Shown: positions 40,339 through 50,043, counted from the stretch's first letter. The stretch is DNA of 64,000 nucleotides from Bacillota bacterium (GCA_023440965.1 JAEZRC010000007.1:372001-436000); one strand, 5' to 3'. The notes: generated from the letters alone by a model not told the origin. Numbers and translations: made by a program.

Positions 40339-40704
40339 TTAAGATTTCGACCATCGGTCACCCATCTGGACAGTGATACGAGAGTGGCAGGACTTGCAAA
40401 GAGCCATGAGGTTGCTTGTTTCATTGCCACCGCCTTTTGATAAAGGCAGGATGTGGTGTACTTCTTCAGCAGGAGTAAGCATGCCTTGCAACACACACTC
40501 CTCACAAAGAGGATGTGCTTTGATGTACCTGTCGCGTATACGTTTCCATGTTCGACCGTAGCGTTTGTTGGACTTCGGGTCACGCTGATATTTGTTGTAT
40601 GTTTTGTTTGCCTCTTGCTTATGCTCGGTACAGTATTGCTCTCCATTATCACAGAGCCGACCGCAACCGTTCATTCTGCAAGGGCGCTTTGGTTTTGTTG
40701 GCAT
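40339..40704 (-). CDS. HNH endonuclease
   Basis: 121 residues. 'CRMNGCGRLCDNGEQYCTEH' zinc knuckle, 'RTWKRIRDRYIKAHPLCEEC', the HNH core 'AEEVHHILPLSKGGGNETSN' and 'LMALCKSCHSRIT'. In HK97-like phages this nuclease works with terminase to cut at cos during packaging. It is the first gene after the early-operon terminator, so it starts the packaging module. Confidence 0.95.
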   Translation of the reverse strand: MPTKPKRPCRMNGCGRLCDNGEQYCTEHKQEANKTYNKYQRDPKSNKRYGRTWKRIRDRYIKAHPLCEECVLQGMLTPAEEVHHILPLSKGGGNETSNLMALCKSCHSRITVQMGDRWSKS

Positions 40705-40724
40705 TGTTCCACCTCAATGTATGT

Positions 40725-40760
40725 AAAAAGGACACCCACCAGTTAAGGTGAAGTGTCCTT
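40725..40760 (-). terminator. Terminator at the end of the early operon
   Basis: AAGGACAC..CACC-TTAACT-GGTG..GTGTCCTT followed leftward by TTTTTAC. It separates early and packaging genes. Confidence 0.85.
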
Positions 40761-40779
40761 GAGATATATTTCTATAGTG

Positions 40780-41208
40780 TTATTCTATCATATTTTTTTC
40801 GTCTTTTTCGTCCAATTTGCATTTTGCTATAAATTTATTGTGTTTCTTTCTCGGGTACTGCTCATCATACTCGCCAATTGAAAAAGCTATCTGTTGCCAT
40901 GTAAGACCATTAATATATCTGAGTGATAAAATCATTCTCATCTGGCTATCCTCAACACTTTCTATGTATCGGTTAAGTCTGTTGAGTTCATAAAAACACT
41001 TTTTTATGTTAAGGTCTATAAGCCCTTTAAGGTCAACTATTTCTGCAACATACTTTGAAAGCTTGTCCGTAACTCCTGTTGAGTGAGGCATTCCTGTTAT
41101 GTGTGATGTGCAGGAAGTAGCAAGGCTTTCAAGCTCATCAAGTCTGCGCTGCTGTTCTTCAATTTCCCGGTTAAGCCAATAAAGCTGTGATAATTCTTTC
41201 TTAGTCAT
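40780..41208 (-). CDS. DUF1492-type late regulator
   Basis: 142 residues: N-terminal coiled coil ('YWLNREIEEQQRRLDELESL'), 'LIDLNIKKCFYELNRLNRYI', then a sigma-region-4-like HTH ('MILSLRYINGLTWQQIAFSI'). Proteins of this kind (ArpU/RinA/DUF1492) activate late gene transcription in Gram-positive phages. Its place as last gene of the early operon, just before the packaging genes, fits. Confidence 0.82.
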   Translation of the reverse strand: MTKKELSQLYWLNREIEEQQRRLDELESLATSCTSHITGMPHSTGVTDKLSKYVAEIVDLKGLIDLNIKKCFYELNRLNRYIESVEDSQMRMILSLRYINGLTWQQIAFSIGEYDEQYPRKKHNKFIAKCKLDEKDEKNMIE

Positions 41209-42555
41209 TTAATCCTCCATCCTTGCTTTAACTGCGTTGATTAAATCATCCTGCATTTTTTCTTTCTTTTTGAGTGCTGATATAATATTTTCATCAATCG
41301 TGTCCTTTGCAATGATATGATGAATGATAACTGTGTCTTTTTGCCCTTGACGATAAAGTCTCGCATTGGTTTGCTGATACAGTTCCAAACTCCAAGTAAG
41401 TCCAAACCATATAAGTGTTGAGCCACCAGTCTGAAGATTAAGTCCGTGTCCTGCACTTGCTGGGTGAATAACTGCAACGGGGATTTTACCATTGTTCCAA
41501 TCAGATATATCAGCTGAGGATTTAATCTCTCGGACATCAAAGCGTGTGTTTATTCTTTCAAAATCATGTTTAAACCAGTATGCAATCAGAACTGGTTTGC
41601 CGTTTGCTGATTCTATCAAGTCCTCGAGTGCATCAAGCTTTCTGCTATGTATATCAACGACTTTCTTGTCCTCAGTATAAACTGCTCCGTTTGCCATCTG
41701 ACACAGCTTGTTTGAAAGGCACGCAGCGTTCACGGCATCTATTTCTTCACCCTTAAGTGACACAACAAGGTCTTTTTTGAGAGTATCATAAACCTTACGT
41801 TCCTTGTCTGATAATGAAACTGTTACTTCATTCATTACACATTCAGGCATTTTAATATAATCTGCTGACCTCATGCTGATTGTGATATCTGAAATCAGTC
41901 GATAGATTTCATCTTCAGCGCCATCTCTTGCCTTGTATGAAAAAACAATCTGTCCGTTGCGTTTGTCAGGTATGAAAAAGTTTTTGCGATAGTGGGAAAT
42001 AAATCTGCCGAGACGTTTGCCCATATCAAGAAGTCTAAACTCTGCCCACAAATTCATCAAGCCATTTGAGCTTGGTGTTCCTGTCAATCCAACAATTCTT
42101 TTAACCATCGGACGAACTTTTAAAAGACTTTTAAATCTCTTTGCCTGATATGACTTAAAAGAACTAAGTTCATCAATGACAACCATATCGTAATCAAAAG
42201 GCAGACCACTCTCATTTATCAGCCAATCAACATTTTCTCGATTTATCAGATAAACACTAGCCTTTTGCATAAGTGCAACTTTTCTTTCAGTTTCAGTACC
42301 AATGGCTACAGCATATTCCAAATCCTTTAAATGCTCCCACTTTTCAATTTCAGCAGGCCAAGTATCTCTTGCCACTCGAAGTGGTGCTATAACCAGAACC
42401 TTTGAGACTTCAAAGCTATCAAGGCAAAGGTCAAAAATTGCTGTAAGGGTTATAACACTTTTGCCTAAACCCATATCAAGCAGAACAGCTGAAATAGAAT
42501 GTTCAAGAATAAAGTTGGTTGCATAGGTTTGATAATTATGCGGATTGTATCTCAT
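41209..42555 (-). CDS. SNF2-family DNA helicase/translocase
   Basis: 448 residues from ATG 42555 (GGAGG eight bases upstream). Motif I is degenerate but clear, 'LLDMGLGKSVITLTAIF'; Ia 'VLVIAPLRVARDTWPAEIEK'; II 'DMVVIDELSSFK'; III 'RIVGLTGTPSSNGLMNLWAE'; V/VI 'ASAGHGLNLQTGGST' and 'QQTNARLYRQGQKDTV'. It translocates on duplex DNA, probably remodelling replication forks. It overlaps the VRR-NUC gene by 20 bases, and the two often work as helicase plus nuclease. Confidence 0.93.
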   Translation of the reverse strand: MRYNPHNYQTYATNFILEHSISAVLLDMGLGKSVITLTAIFDLCLDSFEVSKVLVIAPLRVARDTWPAEIEKWEHLKDLEYAVAIGTETERKVALMQKASVYLINRENVDWLINESGLPFDYDMVVIDELSSFKSYQAKRFKSLLKVRPMVKRIVGLTGTPSSNGLMNLWAEFRLLDMGKRLGRFISHYRKNFFIPDKRNGQIVFSYKARDGAEDEIYRLISDITISMRSADYIKMPECVMNEVTVSLSDKERKVYDTLKKDLVVSLKGEEIDAVNAACLSNKLCQMANGAVYTEDKKVVDIHSRKLDALEDLIESANGKPVLIAYWFKHDFERINTRFDVREIKSSADISDWNNGKIPVAVIHPASAGHGLNLQTGGSTLIWFGLTWSLELYQQTNARLYRQGQKDTVIIHHIIAKDTIDENIISALKKKEKMQDDLINAVKARMED

Positions 42556-42817
42556 CGAGCACACCTCCAATCTGCTCAATGTTATCTATGCAGTAAACCA
42601 AAAAGCCTAACTGCTCCAGTTGTCTTTTTCGTCTTACTTGCAAAGGCCTTAATTTCTTATTTAGTGCTTTTGTTTCAATAAATGCTATCTTCCCATCAGA
42701 TAAAAGCACAAGTCTGTCAGGCACCCCATCAAATCCGGGAGATACAAACTTCGGGCAAAGACCTCCCATCTTTTTTACTGCCTTTACAAGTTTTTGTTCA
42801 ATATGTTTTTCAAGCAT
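42536..42817 (-). CDS. VRR-NUC nuclease
   Basis: 93 residues. 'LEKHIEQKLVKAVKKMGGLC', 'KFVSPGFDGVPDRLVLLSDG', 'KIAFIETKALNKKLRPLQVR' (D..E.K nuclease core) and 'RKRQLEQLGFLVYCIDN'. The stand-alone VRR-NUC domain is a structure-specific PD-(D/E)XK nuclease common in phage replication modules, probably acting on branched DNA. Confidence 0.95.
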   Translation of the reverse strand: MLEKHIEQKLVKAVKKMGGLCPKFVSPGFDGVPDRLVLLSDGKIAFIETKALNKKLRPLQVRRKRQLEQLGFLVYCIDNIEQIGGVLDEIQSA

Positions 42818-43034
42818 AAACCCTCCATGTTTCCAATTGCCGTTTCCAATGGGGTTAAAACTCTTACGCGCGTATATATGCGTTTCCGTTCTTTATTTAT
42901 ATATATTTACATACTCAATATATAAAAATGAGAAACACAGGAAACAAATCATTGAACTTGCCTACCGTAAAGGACTTTTTATGTTTTCGGTGGCTGTTGC
43001 TGTAATAATTATTTGAAACCCCAAGAAACGATTT
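42818..43034. other. Gene-free gap with GGAAAC motifs, possible replication origin
   Basis: Between primase and VRR-NUC lies a 217-base AT-rich gap. It contains several copies of the hexamer ggaaac (three leftward near 42835, 42860 and 42890, one rightward near 42943), and 'acgcgcgtatatatgcg'. Iteron-like motifs beside a VapE primase could be an origin; this is speculation. Confidence 0.25.
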
Positions 43035-45380
43035 TTACTCAGTTTTGTGTTTCTCATTAGAAACACGAATGTATGCTTTTTGCACTCCGTAAGATGGGAT
43101 TCGAAGCTTTCCTGATGCATTTCCAGAATAACGTTGCCAACCACCAAGCTTGTAAAGAATACCCTCAATTTCATATGAATCACTTTTCTTTATAGCCTCA
43201 CGAGCCTTACCAAAGCACTCGCACCAAACCTCCAAAGCACAAACGCGCTCACGCTTAATTGTGCCTTTCTTTGCAATGCCACCAAAATCACTGATACCAC
43301 CAAGAAAATTGCGTCGCTCATAAAGCTCAATCCTGTCCCAATCATCTGGTAATAAGGTATCAAGATATTCCTCAACCAAACCTTCACGAGCATCGGTTTC
43401 AAGTGCTTCACGCTGGGCAGCATAAGCAAATGCTGCAATATCAGCTTTAAGATACAGTTCTTCCCCTTGGTTGTAGTGATAAATAGCCTCTGCCCATACC
43501 TGATCAACTTCAGTTAAATCCCAAGGATGATATTTACCTTTACCTGTAACACGAACTGGCCAGAATCTGCGATTTCCTGTTATATCACGTAAAAAACCAC
43601 CATCACTGTTAGTAGTTCCAACTATTATGCAAGAGCGTGGATGGCTTTCAACCGACACACCATAGGCTTGGCGAAACTTATCATCAGTACGAGTAATAAA
43701 GGATTTTACTGTTTCTACATCAACCTTTTTCATACCATTAAGCTCACTAATTTCTAATATCCAATATCCCTGTAGTTTTTCAGGAGCAGTTTTGTCTTTC
43801 ATATCAGCGATGGAAAGAGAGTCTGAAAACCACTGCTTTCCGAGGATAGAAAATAGAGTGGACTTACCCATACCTTGCTCTCCATTTAAAACAAGAATAG
43901 AATCAAACTTTGTACCTGGGCGATATATTCGAGCCACAGCAGCAACAAAAGTTTTTCTTGTGACTGCTCTTACATAAGGATTATCCTCCGCACCAAGATA
44001 ATCAATCAGCAAAGTATCAATACGATTTATGCCGTCCCAACTAAGTTTTAAAAAATAGTCTTTAACAGGATGATAAATTCTTTCAGCCGAAGTTACTGCA
44101 AGAAGTGCATCCTTGAATTTTGTTGGTGACCATATACCATAACAACGTTCAAAATACATCTTTGCACAGGCAAGATCTGTATCAGACCAACCTGCCTTTA
44201 CTTGCTTCCAAGGCAAATCATCTATGACATCAAGCATATTTTTAAACTGGTTATATACGATTCCTTGAAGGTTTGAGTCATTGCGAAGAATAATACAGAT
44301 GTTAGTTAAAGTGTCTTTAACCTTACCCGTTTTATCAACATCAAGTTGAATCTCCCAATTATCTTCAGTAAATTCCTTTTCAGCTATCGCCTTTCGTTCC
44401 TCTGCAAATACAAATTTCACCTTTTCATCTGCTATCGCAAATTCAGACATAGCTTTGAAAGAAGCCTTTTCCACTAAATTACCGAATTTATGTAGCTTTA
44501 CAAGGTCAAATGCATTGAGTAACTTTCCACAGGCAGGATCTGTTGCATGGTGGCTGTATGCAAATTTACCGTCATAAACAACCACGCCTGCACTACTGTC
44601 AGCAGGGATATAGTCATAGCGACCATTCATAACAGACGGCTCATATATTTCAGATAAAAATGTTCCTATTGCATCTTCAATTGTATAAGCTCTGCAGAAA
44701 GCACCGACAACACCGTCCTTTGTGAGTGGGTCTGTCTGCTCTTTCAAACAACCCTTTATAACCTCTGACTGTCTTGAAGAGTGGGGATAAAGTGATGTAT
44801 CCCTCCAGTCTGAATATTCAGCAAGATAGGTATCAGGGTTTAAAAGCTCCCCGTTCTTTTGTTTGAAAACAAATTCTCCATTAGCTGAAGTGGAGGGCCA
44901 ATACATAAGTCTTGCAGGTTCGTAAGTTGTATCATCAAAAAGTTCAATGCCTATTTCCTTTGCAACTGCTCTTGCAACTGCCGGATACTCATCTTCTGAA
45001 ACATCCCGAGAAAGAGGAATAATCAAACGTAGTCTTGGGTATTCAGGGGTGTGCTTATGTGTTGAATATATACAGCACTTAAAGTCATAGAGCATATTTA
45101 TCTGCGCCCATATGTCAGAAGTACCATAATCCATATCAAGAGTAAGAATAGAACGGCAGTAAACATTACCGTTCTTTCTTCTGCCTTGTTTTAAGTGACC
45201 CCCAACAAATCCACCGACATCCTTAATACTGTCCTGCTGACCTTTTTTCAGTTTTCTGTATTCTTCGACAGTTTCAGTGGTGCGGATGGTTGTTGAACAA
45301 CGAGCACAAAAGTTTTCCCACGATATTTCTGTATTCTTCCATGACTTGTCCATACGGCTGTTAGCAACTGATATTTTCAT
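43035..45380 (-). CDS. VapE-family primase/helicase
   Basis: 781 residues. The N-terminal bifunctional-primase region (about 1-200) has 'SILTLDMDYGTSD' and 'YSTHKHTPEYPRLRLIIPLS'. A middle region ('KGQQDSIKDVGGFVGG' upstream, 'YDYIPADSSAGVVVYDGKFA') is followed by a C-terminal SF3-like/virulence-associated E ATPase with Walker A 'VLNGEQGMGKSTLFSILG' (about 495-510), 'ILEISELNGMKKVDVETVKS' and 'RSCIIVGTTNSDGGFLRDI'. It unwinds and primes phage DNA. It overlaps the upstream stop (ATGA). Confidence 0.92.
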   Translation of the reverse strand: MKISVANSRMDKSWKNTEISWENFCARCSTTIRTTETVEEYRKLKKGQQDSIKDVGGFVGGHLKQGRRKNGNVYCRSILTLDMDYGTSDIWAQINMLYDFKCCIYSTHKHTPEYPRLRLIIPLSRDVSEDEYPAVARAVAKEIGIELFDDTTYEPARLMYWPSTSANGEFVFKQKNGELLNPDTYLAEYSDWRDTSLYPHSSRQSEVIKGCLKEQTDPLTKDGVVGAFCRAYTIEDAIGTFLSEIYEPSVMNGRYDYIPADSSAGVVVYDGKFAYSHHATDPACGKLLNAFDLVKLHKFGNLVEKASFKAMSEFAIADEKVKFVFAEERKAIAEKEFTEDNWEIQLDVDKTGKVKDTLTNICIILRNDSNLQGIVYNQFKNMLDVIDDLPWKQVKAGWSDTDLACAKMYFERCYGIWSPTKFKDALLAVTSAERIYHPVKDYFLKLSWDGINRIDTLLIDYLGAEDNPYVRAVTRKTFVAAVARIYRPGTKFDSILVLNGEQGMGKSTLFSILGKQWFSDSLSIADMKDKTAPEKLQGYWILEISELNGMKKVDVETVKSFITRTDDKFRQAYGVSVESHPRSCIIVGTTNSDGGFLRDITGNRRFWPVRVTGKGKYHPWDLTEVDQVWAEAIYHYNQGEELYLKADIAAFAYAAQREALETDAREGLVEEYLDTLLPDDWDRIELYERRNFLGGISDFGGIAKKGTIKRERVCALEVWCECFGKAREAIKKSDSYEIEGILYKLGGWQRYSGNASGKLRIPSYGVQKAYIRVSNEKHKTE

Positions 45381-45802
45381 ACACCTGTGACCTCCTCACA
45401 TCTGTCATTAAAATATCTGATAGGAATAGACTTTTGCTTTGCCTTATTTATTTCTGCCGACATACCTTTAGTAATGTTTTTGCCAAATACCCATACTTCA
45501 CGGCATTTACTCATAAGTACCATTCCACAAAACAAGCCGAGTTTACGCTGACTTTCATCACCATCATTTAAAAACTGAGGGAACAACAAATGCGGTGCAA
45601 AAGGTATGTAGCCCTTACTTATAGCAAAACGGCTATATCCTTGTGCTTTTGATATATTACAGTCAACATCTCCAGCAAATGGTGAACAAATAAACACTAT
45701 GGGCATATAAACTTTTTGCTTTTCTTCCTTTGCAATATTTTTGAGTGCCTCATAAGTAGTAGGGTCATAGTAACCCTCAGAGTTGAATTTATTAATACTC
45801 AT
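45377..45802 (-). CDS. DUF4406/DUF7768-type protein, nucleoside-deoxyribosyltransferase-like
   Basis: 141 residues from ATG 45802, four bases after the polymerase stop with AAAGGA before it. 'MPIVFICSPFAGDVDCNISK', 'YSRFAISKGYIPFAPHLLFP', 'CREVWVFGKNITKGMSAEIN' form a Rossmann-like fold related to nucleoside 2-deoxyribosyltransferases. The role may be nucleotide salvage or modification for phage replication. It lies between DNA polymerase and primase. Confidence 0.8.
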   Translation of the reverse strand: MSINKFNSEGYYDPTTYEALKNIAKEEKQKVYMPIVFICSPFAGDVDCNISKAQGYSRFAISKGYIPFAPHLLFPQFLNDGDESQRKLGLFCGMVLMSKCREVWVFGKNITKGMSAEINKAKQKSIPIRYFNDRCEEVTGV

Positions 45803-45806
45803 TTTT

Positions 45807-47753
45807 CTAATCCTTTCTATAAAAATCACAGACATACCCGTCAGCACGAAGTAATAAGTTGCCAGCCGGGCTCCGGTCTTTTGCCCACTCGGGTGTCTGT
45901 CCCATAATTGAGCAAATATATTCAAGAGAAGTATCTGTCGGTGCTTCTATCACAACTTCATCATGACAATGCATAACAATTTCAAACCTAGCGTTATCAA
46001 GCCTTATCATTGCCTCAGCTAAAATATCACGAGCAATAGCCTGAACAATATTCTCTACAAATTTAGGTCCATAGCTCTCAAGCCTTGTCCACTTTTTCTG
46101 TGTGCCGACACCTTCATATGTAACACAGTCACCGCCAAATTTGTTCTCGCCAATTTTTGGCTTAATATATACAAGGTTTCTGCCACTCGGCAAGGTGATG
46201 AATAACATTCCACTTTTATAGGAAAAGTGTATCCCGTGGGTTTCGGTGGTGGTTTTCTCTTTGACTGCTTTTTTTACAGCTTTATCAACATCCCACCAAA
46301 GTTTGACGATATTAGGGTTTGAGTTTCTCCAAGCTGTAACAAGTGGTTGTAATTCTTCTTCAGCAACACCCATATTAAGAGCACCCATTGCCTTTAAAGC
46401 TCCCACAGAGCCACCATAACCTAAAGCGAGTTCTGCAATTTTACCTTTTTGCCTTAAATGTCCGTTGACACCATTCTTCTCAACCAGCACATGAAACATC
46501 TGAGATGCAGAGGCACAGTAGATGTCACCACCATCAGCAAAAATTTTCATTCTCCACTGCTCATTTGCAAGCCAAGCAATAACACGAGCCTCAATGGCTG
46601 AAAAGTCTGCAACATAAAATCTACAACACTCTTTAGGTATAAAGGCTGTACGAATAAGTTCTGAAAGCACCGTAGGTACGGATTCATAAAGCAGTTCTGC
46701 CATTTCAAACTTACCGCAATAAATAAGCTGTCTTGCATCTGCTAGGTCGGGCAGATGATTTTGAGGGAGATTTTGCACTTGTATCAAACGTCCTGAGTAT
46801 CTGCCTGTTCTGTTTGCACCATAAAACTGAATAAGTCCTCTTGCTCGGCTATCCTTACAGACCACATTTTCCATAGCAGTGTATTTCTTAACACTTGATT
46901 TGGCAAGCTCCCGACGAAGTGATAGCGCCAGTTCGACCTCACCATCAGCATTTTCAAGCAAGTCAAGAACAGCAGATTTAGAAAGTGAGTCAGCCTCTAC
47001 GCCTTGCTCGGATAACCAAGATTTTAATTGTTGTGGGGAGTTTGGATTATCTAAACCCGTTAAATCCTTTGCTTTGTCAATATGTGTCTGCTTAAATTCT
47101 TTATCACAACGCATAGCCTGCTTGACAAAAGGAATATCAAGCAAAATGCCTCGATCGTTGATACGTTGGTCAAGGTGATAATTTATCCACTCTGATTCTG
47201 ATACGGGAAACTTTGAGAGCTTCTTTTGTATTTCTAATTCAGTTTCAACATCACGAATGTTGTATTCCTTAAATCGCTCCCACTTATCTAATGCATCTGT
47301 TGGATAATGCCTTGTGAAACTGCCGTCTTTGTTTTTGGTTGGAGTACAGAAATACCGAATAAGGTCTTTGCCTTCCTTGAGTTTCTGTTTTTCCAAACCA
47401 AGTACAGCACCAACACCCTCAAGGGATAATGGTAGTCCAAGTGTAGCAGCCCAAACCATAGTGCATTGCCAGCTTTCAGGTGGAAGATAAATGCCGAGAT
47501 ATTTTGATAGACATGTTCTTTCAAACTGGGCATTAAATGCGTGCTTGATAACTGCTTCATCTGACAGAGCATTAATAATATCAGTTGGAATTTTCTCGCC
47601 ACTTGCAAGGTCAATTACTTTCACTTCTCCACCGTCAACAGAATATCCAAATAAGAGAATTTCAAAATCATCTGCCTCGCAGTACTTGTAAACGCCACAC
47701 TTTGTAAGGTCATTACTACTGAAAGTTTCAAGATCAATATTTATAGATTTCAA
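45807..47753 (-). CDS. Phage DNA polymerase, family A
   Basis: 648 residues. 3'-5' exonuclease: 'MKSINIDLETFSSNDLTKCG' (D-x-E) and 'NAQFERTCLSKYLG'. Polymerase motif A 'CRFYVADFSAIEARVIAWLA', motif B/O-helix region 'RQKGKIAELALGYGGSVGAL', and motif C 'FEIVMHCHDEVVIEAP' (HDE). It replicates the phage genome. It is the largest enzyme of the early operon, flanked by DUF2815 and DUF4406-like genes, the standard clostridial phage order. Confidence 0.96.
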   Translation of the reverse strand: MKSINIDLETFSSNDLTKCGVYKYCEADDFEILLFGYSVDGGEVKVIDLASGEKIPTDIINALSDEAVIKHAFNAQFERTCLSKYLGIYLPPESWQCTMVWAATLGLPLSLEGVGAVLGLEKQKLKEGKDLIRYFCTPTKNKDGSFTRHYPTDALDKWERFKEYNIRDVETELEIQKKLSKFPVSESEWINYHLDQRINDRGILLDIPFVKQAMRCDKEFKQTHIDKAKDLTGLDNPNSPQQLKSWLSEQGVEADSLSKSAVLDLLENADGEVELALSLRRELAKSSVKKYTAMENVVCKDSRARGLIQFYGANRTGRYSGRLIQVQNLPQNHLPDLADARQLIYCGKFEMAELLYESVPTVLSELIRTAFIPKECCRFYVADFSAIEARVIAWLANEQWRMKIFADGGDIYCASASQMFHVLVEKNGVNGHLRQKGKIAELALGYGGSVGALKAMGALNMGVAEEELQPLVTAWRNSNPNIVKLWWDVDKAVKKAVKEKTTTETHGIHFSYKSGMLFITLPSGRNLVYIKPKIGENKFGGDCVTYEGVGTQKKWTRLESYGPKFVENIVQAIARDILAEAMIRLDNARFEIVMHCHDEVVIEAPTDTSLEYICSIMGQTPEWAKDRSPAGNLLLRADGYVCDFYRKD

Positions 47754-47804
47754 CGTTTACCTCCTAGCAAGGAGTGGACAAAGCCACCCCAAGCAAATTT
47801 ATTA

Positions 47805-48353
47805 TTAAGAAAGAAAGTCTTCATCGGCTTCAGTAATAAAATCATCAGCAGCATTGGACTTACCACCCAAAGGCTCACCATCTCGAATTTTCTGAATATT
47901 ACCAAGGCCGCAAGCAATACCGCGATTACCGTTGGAGTTAAAAGCATAGAAGTTGACAGAAACCTTTGCATAACAACCACTATAAACCTCGTTACGGTCA
48001 AGGATTGGCTGAACTGCTGTGTCAACGATCTGAGGAGGTGTGGTACTGTTAGCATTAAGAAAAAACGCATTCTTGTATGCCTCATCATCACGCTCAACAT
48101 CACCATCACGAAGTGGAAGCTTGAGTGCTGCCTTGTTAGGAAGCTTACCACCAAACTTTGAAACACCGTCCTTAATAGCATTATCAACAGCATTATTAAT
48201 TGCTTCAATGGTCTTTTTATCAGACTTCGGGATAATCAGTGAAACGCTGTACTTAGGAGTACCACCATTAATTGAGTTTGGTTCCCAAACGTGTTCATAA
48301 GAAAGTCTTACGATACCTGTTACTACTTTTGTTACATTAGTCTTATTAGCCAT
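47805..48353 (-). CDS. DUF2815 protein, probable ssDNA-binding
   Basis: 182 residues. 'VTGIVRLSYEHVWEPNSING', 'YSVSLIIPKSDKKTIEAINN', 'GCYAKVSVNFYAFNSNGNRG' and 'IACGLGNIQKIRDGEPLGGK' are the defining motifs of DUF2815, a predicted OB-fold single-strand binding protein. The acidic C-terminus ('DDFITEADEDFLS') is SSB-like. Confidence 0.92.
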   Translation of the reverse strand: MANKTNVTKVVTGIVRLSYEHVWEPNSINGGTPKYSVSLIIPKSDKKTIEAINNAVDNAIKDGVSKFGGKLPNKAALKLPLRDGDVERDDEAYKNAFFLNANSTTPPQIVDTAVQPILDRNEVYSGCYAKVSVNFYAFNSNGNRGIACGLGNIQKIRDGEPLGGKSNAADDFITEADEDFLS

Positions 48354-48355
48354 AA

Positions 48356-49498
48356 TTATTTATCCTCCATAAATTCATTAAAATCATTTTTCGCATCTGT
48401 TCTTAAAATTGCCGGACGCTTGTCAGATGTGGGAACAAGTGTCGGTTTACCCGGTGGTTTCATTACATACGAGCCGAGTATCTCGTTAAATTTGTCTTTA
48501 CCTAAGTACTTTTCCATAGCAGTAATTGTAAGGAGAGAATTTGTATAAATATCGTTGTAGCCTGCATTTTTTGCTACTTCTGCCACAGCTATTTCATCTG
48601 TATATTTACGATTACTGCGACCTTCTACAACCTTAAAGCCTGTCCACTCTTTGCCGTGATTTATTGCAGCATAAGTAGCATAAACAAAAATCTCATTTGC
48701 CCATTTGGTAAGGTCATCAAGCTTTAATAAGATATCCTCTATTTCTGTATCAGTTAGCAATGGTGGCAGTTTGAATTCATATTTTGCAAGCTGTAACTTT
48801 TCTTCCGCTCTGGTTCGACATTTAGTAGCAGCACGACAGAAAGTACACCACTCACCAGAGCAATATTCTCCCTCACCTTTAAAAGCAAGTTCTGCTTTTG
48901 GCTTTAATATGTTTTCTGCCCAATCAAAAAGCTCTGAAGTACTAATTGTCCAAGTACTGATATTTTCTCTTCTTGGCTGATAGATGGTCATAGACACTTC
49001 AGTTATGTCATATAGAAAGTCGTAAGCAGTTAACGCACCAAGAGCATATAGCATCATCTGTGGATTATTTTCTGCGTCAACAAGAACACCTTGTCCATAC
49101 TTAAAATCAATAATTTGAAGCTGTCCGTCTGCGATAATCAAGCAGTCCCCTGTGCCAAAACCATCTTGAACATACGCTGAAAAATCAAGGTGCTGTTCTA
49201 TCTGCAAAACAGGGTCACTGCACCTTTGCTTTGCTTCAGCCAAGGCTTCAAGCACAAACTCAACATAACCGTCAATGTATGCGTCCATTTCATCACAGTC
49301 ATATTTTGAAATAGGTTTCTTCGAACGTATCTTCAGTGCCTTGCGTAGCTTGTGTTCACATAGTGCGTGTGCTGCTGTACCCTCAGCAGCCGCCTCGGAT
49401 TCTCGGTCATCAAATCCAAGCTCAAGCCTTGCTGATGGAGTACAACTTAACCAACGATGAGAAGATGAAGCTGAAAGAACTGCGTGTTTACTTGGCAT
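48356..49498 (-). CDS. DUF2800 protein, Cas4/RecB-like nuclease
   Basis: 380 residues. 'HAVLSASSSHRWLSCTPSAR', 'AAAEGTAAHALCEHKLRKAL', 'GTGDCLIIADGQLQIIDFKY' (D...DFKYG, RecB-type nuclease) and 'YCSGEWCTFCRAATKCRTRA' (Fe-S-like cysteines) are DUF2800 hallmarks. It resembles a Cas4/AddB-type exonuclease and probably takes part in recombination-dependent replication with DUF2815. Confidence 0.92.
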   Translation of the reverse strand: MPSKHAVLSASSSHRWLSCTPSARLELGFDDRESEAAAEGTAAHALCEHKLRKALKIRSKKPISKYDCDEMDAYIDGYVEFVLEALAEAKQRCSDPVLQIEQHLDFSAYVQDGFGTGDCLIIADGQLQIIDFKYGQGVLVDAENNPQMMLYALGALTAYDFLYDITEVSMTIYQPRRENISTWTISTSELFDWAENILKPKAELAFKGEGEYCSGEWCTFCRAATKCRTRAEEKLQLAKYEFKLPPLLTDTEIEDILLKLDDLTKWANEIFVYATYAAINHGKEWTGFKVVEGRSNRKYTDEIAVAEVAKNAGYNDIYTNSLLTITAMEKYLGKDKFNEILGSYVMKPPGKPTLVPTSDKRPAILRTDAKNDFNEFMEDK

Positions 49499-49808
49499 CA
49501 GCTAACACCTCTGCCTCTGTTAATAAAGCAGCATAGTCAGAAGGATTAACCTCCGTAAGTTTTGCATATCCAAACTTTGTGATGAGAGCTTTTGCTTTTT
49601 CGGTTTTTAGAGTTTTTAAAACGGCTCTGACATCCTCAATAGTAATTGCAGGTTCAGTAACATTTGCAGTGGATTCAACTTTTTGTGTATTCGAGGATTT
49701 AATCTCGACAGGCTGATTTTCTTCCATCGCATCACAAACAGCTTGAATACTATCTGCAAGAGAACGCATATCCGAAACCACATCAAGAAGAAGTTTGATT
49801 TTACTCAT
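49488..49808 (-). CDS. Small early phage protein
   Basis: 106 residues. 'LLLDVVSDMRSLADSIQAVC', a flexible Lys/Ser linker, then 'ITIEDVRAVLKTLKTEKAKA' and 'LITKFGYAKLTEVNPSDYAA', a small helical domain. Such proteins accompany DUF2800 in clostridial phages; the function is unknown. It overlaps both neighbours. Confidence 0.8.
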   Translation of the reverse strand: MSKIKLLLDVVSDMRSLADSIQAVCDAMEENQPVEIKSSNTQKVESTANVTEPAITIEDVRAVLKTLKTEKAKALITKFGYAKLTEVNPSDYAALLTEAEVLADAK

Positions 49809-49999
49809 AGTTGACCTCCCTCTTTGATCTCACTAATTGATACAGTGTCAACGGTATCACCGGGGACTAAAATAGTGATCTTGTGTGGTAACCCAAAAAA
49901 TAGTCGCATTATCTTTTCTCGCATTGTCACAGTGCGACAGGCAACTATGCCACCAGTCTTAGGTTTCTTTGAAACACTGATTGAAAGATTATGTTTCAT
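49805..49999 (-). CDS. Small early phage protein
   Basis: 64 residues: 'HNLSISVSKKPKTGGIVACR', 'TVTMREKIMRLFFGLPHKIT', 'ILVPGDTVDTVSISEIKEGG'. Basic N-terminus and beta C-terminus. A phage early protein of unknown function; many clostridial prophages have a similar gene before the DUF2800 module. Confidence 0.75.
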   Translation of the reverse strand: MKHNLSISVSKKPKTGGIVACRTVTMREKIMRLFFGLPHKITILVPGDTVDTVSISEIKEGGQL

Positions 50000-50043
50000 A
50001 TATTTCCTACCTTTCTGAAAGGTTATTTTTTGTTCCTTTCACC

